From JAGXLC01 sp964472385 (GTDB lineage Bacteria > Bacteroidota > Bacteroidia > Bacteroidales > UBA12077), in contig CAYYLT010000046.1 of the NCBI GenBank assembly GCA_964472385.1, positions 1 to 15,568 on the forward strand: a stretch of 15,568 bases of DNA, written 5' to 3'. Positions 14,169 through 15,568 of this stretch are shown piece by piece (the stretch's first letter is position 1; the number at the start of each line of letters is the position of its first letter). Both the position numbers and the translations under genes were made by a program. The notes under the pieces are model-generated. The model worked only from the letters and a program-made list of their open reading frames with translations, was not told where the DNA came from and ran no database searches.

Positions 14169-15425
14169 ATGGTCTTACTGACATCCAATACAACAATAAT
14201 CTTACTGAGTATAGCTGTTTTTCTTGTGATCATCCTTGCTTTGGTGCTTATATTGCTTTATGCCAGGAAAAAACTTACCCCACAGGGAAATGTTACTCTA
14301 GAGGTTAATGATAAGGAATTTACAGTAGAACCAGGGCAAACAGTCCTTTCTGCTCTTTCGAACCAGGGAGTTTATTTGCCCTCTGCTTGTGGCGGGGAGG
14401 GGACAAGTGGTTTGTGTAAATGCCGGATTTTAGAAGGGGCGGGTAGCATACTGCCTACTGAAAAAGGATTTTTTACCCGGAAGGAGGAGCTGGAAAACTG
14501 GCGCTTGGGATGTCAGGTGAAGATAAGAAATGATATGAACCTCAAAGTCCCGCCTGAGGTGATGGATATCAAAAAGTACGAATGTGAGGTGGTCTCGAAT
14601 AAAAATGTTGCTACCTTGATTAAGGAATTTGTCGTTAAACTTCCTGAAGGGGAAAAGATGAAATTTGAACCCGGCGGGTACATTCAACTCGACGTCCCTA
14701 AAGTCGAAGTTGACTTCTCCAGTGATATTGAGGTGGAAGAAGAATTCAAGGATGAATGGGACCGCTTCGGACTATGGGAGCTCAAAATGAAAAACAATGA
14801 GGATACTTTCAGGGCTTACTCTATGGCCAACCATCCAGCCGAAGGTCAGATCATCAAACTGAACGTTAGAATCGCTACCCCACCCTGGGATCGTTCCAAG
14901 GGACGGTTTATGAATGTCAATCCCGGAATTTGCTCTTCATATGTGTTCTCCAGAAAGCCAGGTGATAAAGTGTCCTTATCCGGTCCGTTCGGGGATTTTT
15001 TCATTAAGCACACTGAAAGGGAGATGGTGTATATAGGAGGCGGTGCTGGCATGGCGCCGCTGCGCGGTCATATCTTTCATCTTTTTAAAACTTTGAAAAC
15101 CAACAGAAAAGTATCATACTGGTATGGGGCACGCTCTAAAAGGGAAATTTTTTATGAGGATGATTTTCGGGAGCTGGAAGCGCAATTTCCTAACTTTTCT
15201 TTTCATATTGCGCTTTCTGAACCCAAGGAGCGTGACAATTGGGATGGGCCGGTTGGCTTTATCCATCAGGTGGTTTACGATCAATATTTGAGCACCCTGG
15301 AAGAACCTGAAGAAATAGAGTATTATCTTTGCGGCCCACCCGTTATGAACGATGCTGTTCAGGACATGTTATACAATTTGGGAGTTCCTCAGGAAGTGAT
15401 TGATCTTGATGACTTTGGGGTTTAG
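14169..15425 (+). CDS. nqrF: Na+-translocating NADH:quinone reductase subunit F, with an altered [2Fe-2S] ligand
   Basis: A 418-residue NADH-oxidising subunit: one N-terminal membrane helix (about 9-31), a ferredoxin-like domain (about 40-130), an FAD domain with RAYSMA (215-220), and an NAD-binding domain with GGGAGMAPLR (290-299) and YYLCGPP (385-391). Electrons pass NADH to FAD to [2Fe-2S] and then to the D/E iron centre. The canonical cluster motif is C-x5-C-x2-C ... C. Here the positions are Cys74, Ser80, Cys83 and Cys115, with an extra Cys85: ACGGEGTSGLCKCR (73-86). The AGT codon (14406-14408) is one base from TGT, so the second ligand may be a real substitution or a sequence error. All other catalytic segments look intact. 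It is last in the operon. Confidence 0.96.
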   Translation: MVLLTSNTTIILLSIAVFLVIILALVLILLYARKKLTPQGNVTLEVNDKEFTVEPGQTVLSALSNQGVYLPSACGGEGTSGLCKCRILEGAGSILPTEKGFFTRKEELENWRLGCQVKIRNDMNLKVPPEVMDIKKYECEVVSNKNVATLIKEFVVKLPEGEKMKFEPGGYIQLDVPKVEVDFSSDIEVEEEFKDEWDRFGLWELKMKNNEDTFRAYSMANHPAEGQIIKLNVRIATPPWDRSKGRFMNVNPGICSSYVFSRKPGDKVSLSGPFGDFFIKHTEREMVYIGGGAGMAPLRGHIFHLFKTLKTNRKVSYWYGARSKREIFYEDDFRELEAQFPNFSFHIALSEPKERDNWDGPVGFIHQVVYDQYLSTLEEPEEIEYYLCGPPVMNDAVQDMLYNLGVPQEVIDLDDFGV

Positions 15426-15533
15426 TAGGAAAGCAGGGCACTGGTATGAACATTCCAGATGAAGGAAAAATCAGGTACCATGGCTATTTTTTGGTTTGTT
15501 TTTTCAATCGTATCCAAATGAACCCGAGAATTC

Positions 15534-15565
15534 AAAGCCTCCGGAGTGTTTTTTCCGGAGCTTTT
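15534..15565 (+). terminator. Probable intrinsic terminator of the nqr operon
   Basis: Arms AAAGCCTCCGGA (15534-15545) and TCCGGAGCTTT (15554-15564) pair with a single bulged C around an 8-base GTGTTTTT loop, followed by a short T-run within CTTTTCTG. The stem begins about 110 bases after the nqrF stop. It is close to the window edge, and the A-rich left arm means it could act in both directions. Confidence 0.5.
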
Positions 15566-15568
15566 CTG

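Noticed and set aside
15444..15568. Plus-strand frame starting at ATG 15444 and open to the right edge
   Set aside because: It is short, its translation has no recognisable feature, no promoter or ribosome site precedes it, and the probable nqr terminator lies inside it.

Overview
The window looks like a chromosome segment of a member of the Bacteroidota, probably a marine or sediment Bacteroidales relative. The evidence is an AT-rich sequence, a near-perfect Bacteroidota housekeeping promoter before nqrA (TTTG, 19-bp spacer, TAnnTTTG), mostly weak or absent Shine-Dalgarno sites, and Bacteroidota-like Nqr subunits. The phylum is inferred from these traits, not from any database match.

Left part (1-7223, all minus strand, transcribed right to left): a signalling gene cluster. 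In transcription order it encodes a CheY-like single receiver, CheW, a transmembrane chemoreceptor with two tandem CZB (zinc-binding) domains outside the membrane, a receiver-PAS-PAS histidine kinase, a PAS-PAS hybrid histidine kinase with a C-terminal receiver, and the start of an exported protein cut by the window edge. No CheA, CheR or CheB is present, so either CheA is elsewhere or the array works with a remote or unusual kinase.

Middle part (7224-8581): two long AT-rich intergenic stretches flank a small four-cysteine protein of unknown function on the minus strand. A 26-bp imperfect repeat lies on both sides of this gene, and a diverged third copy lies upstream of nqrA. The left intergenic stretch holds a candidate promoter about 420 bp upstream of the cheY-like gene, implying a long leader.

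Right part (8582-15568, plus strand): a compact alternative-oxidase-like diiron protein (227 aa) with all six expected ligands and the active-site tyrosine, then the complete nqrABCDEF operon for the Na+-translocating NADH:quinone oxidoreductase. Nqr reduces quinone with NADH and exports Na+; an alternative oxidase would reoxidise the quinol with O2 without cytochromes. Together they could form a minimal Na+-pumping, cytochrome-independent aerobic chain. NqrF carries an unexpected Cys-to-Ser change at a canonical [2Fe-2S] ligand, with an extra cysteine close by.

The most interesting points are the NqrF ligand change, the oxidase-Nqr pairing, the tandem extracytoplasmic CZB receptor in a CheA-less cluster, the three-copy intergenic element, and an intercistronic hairpin with a GAAA loop.
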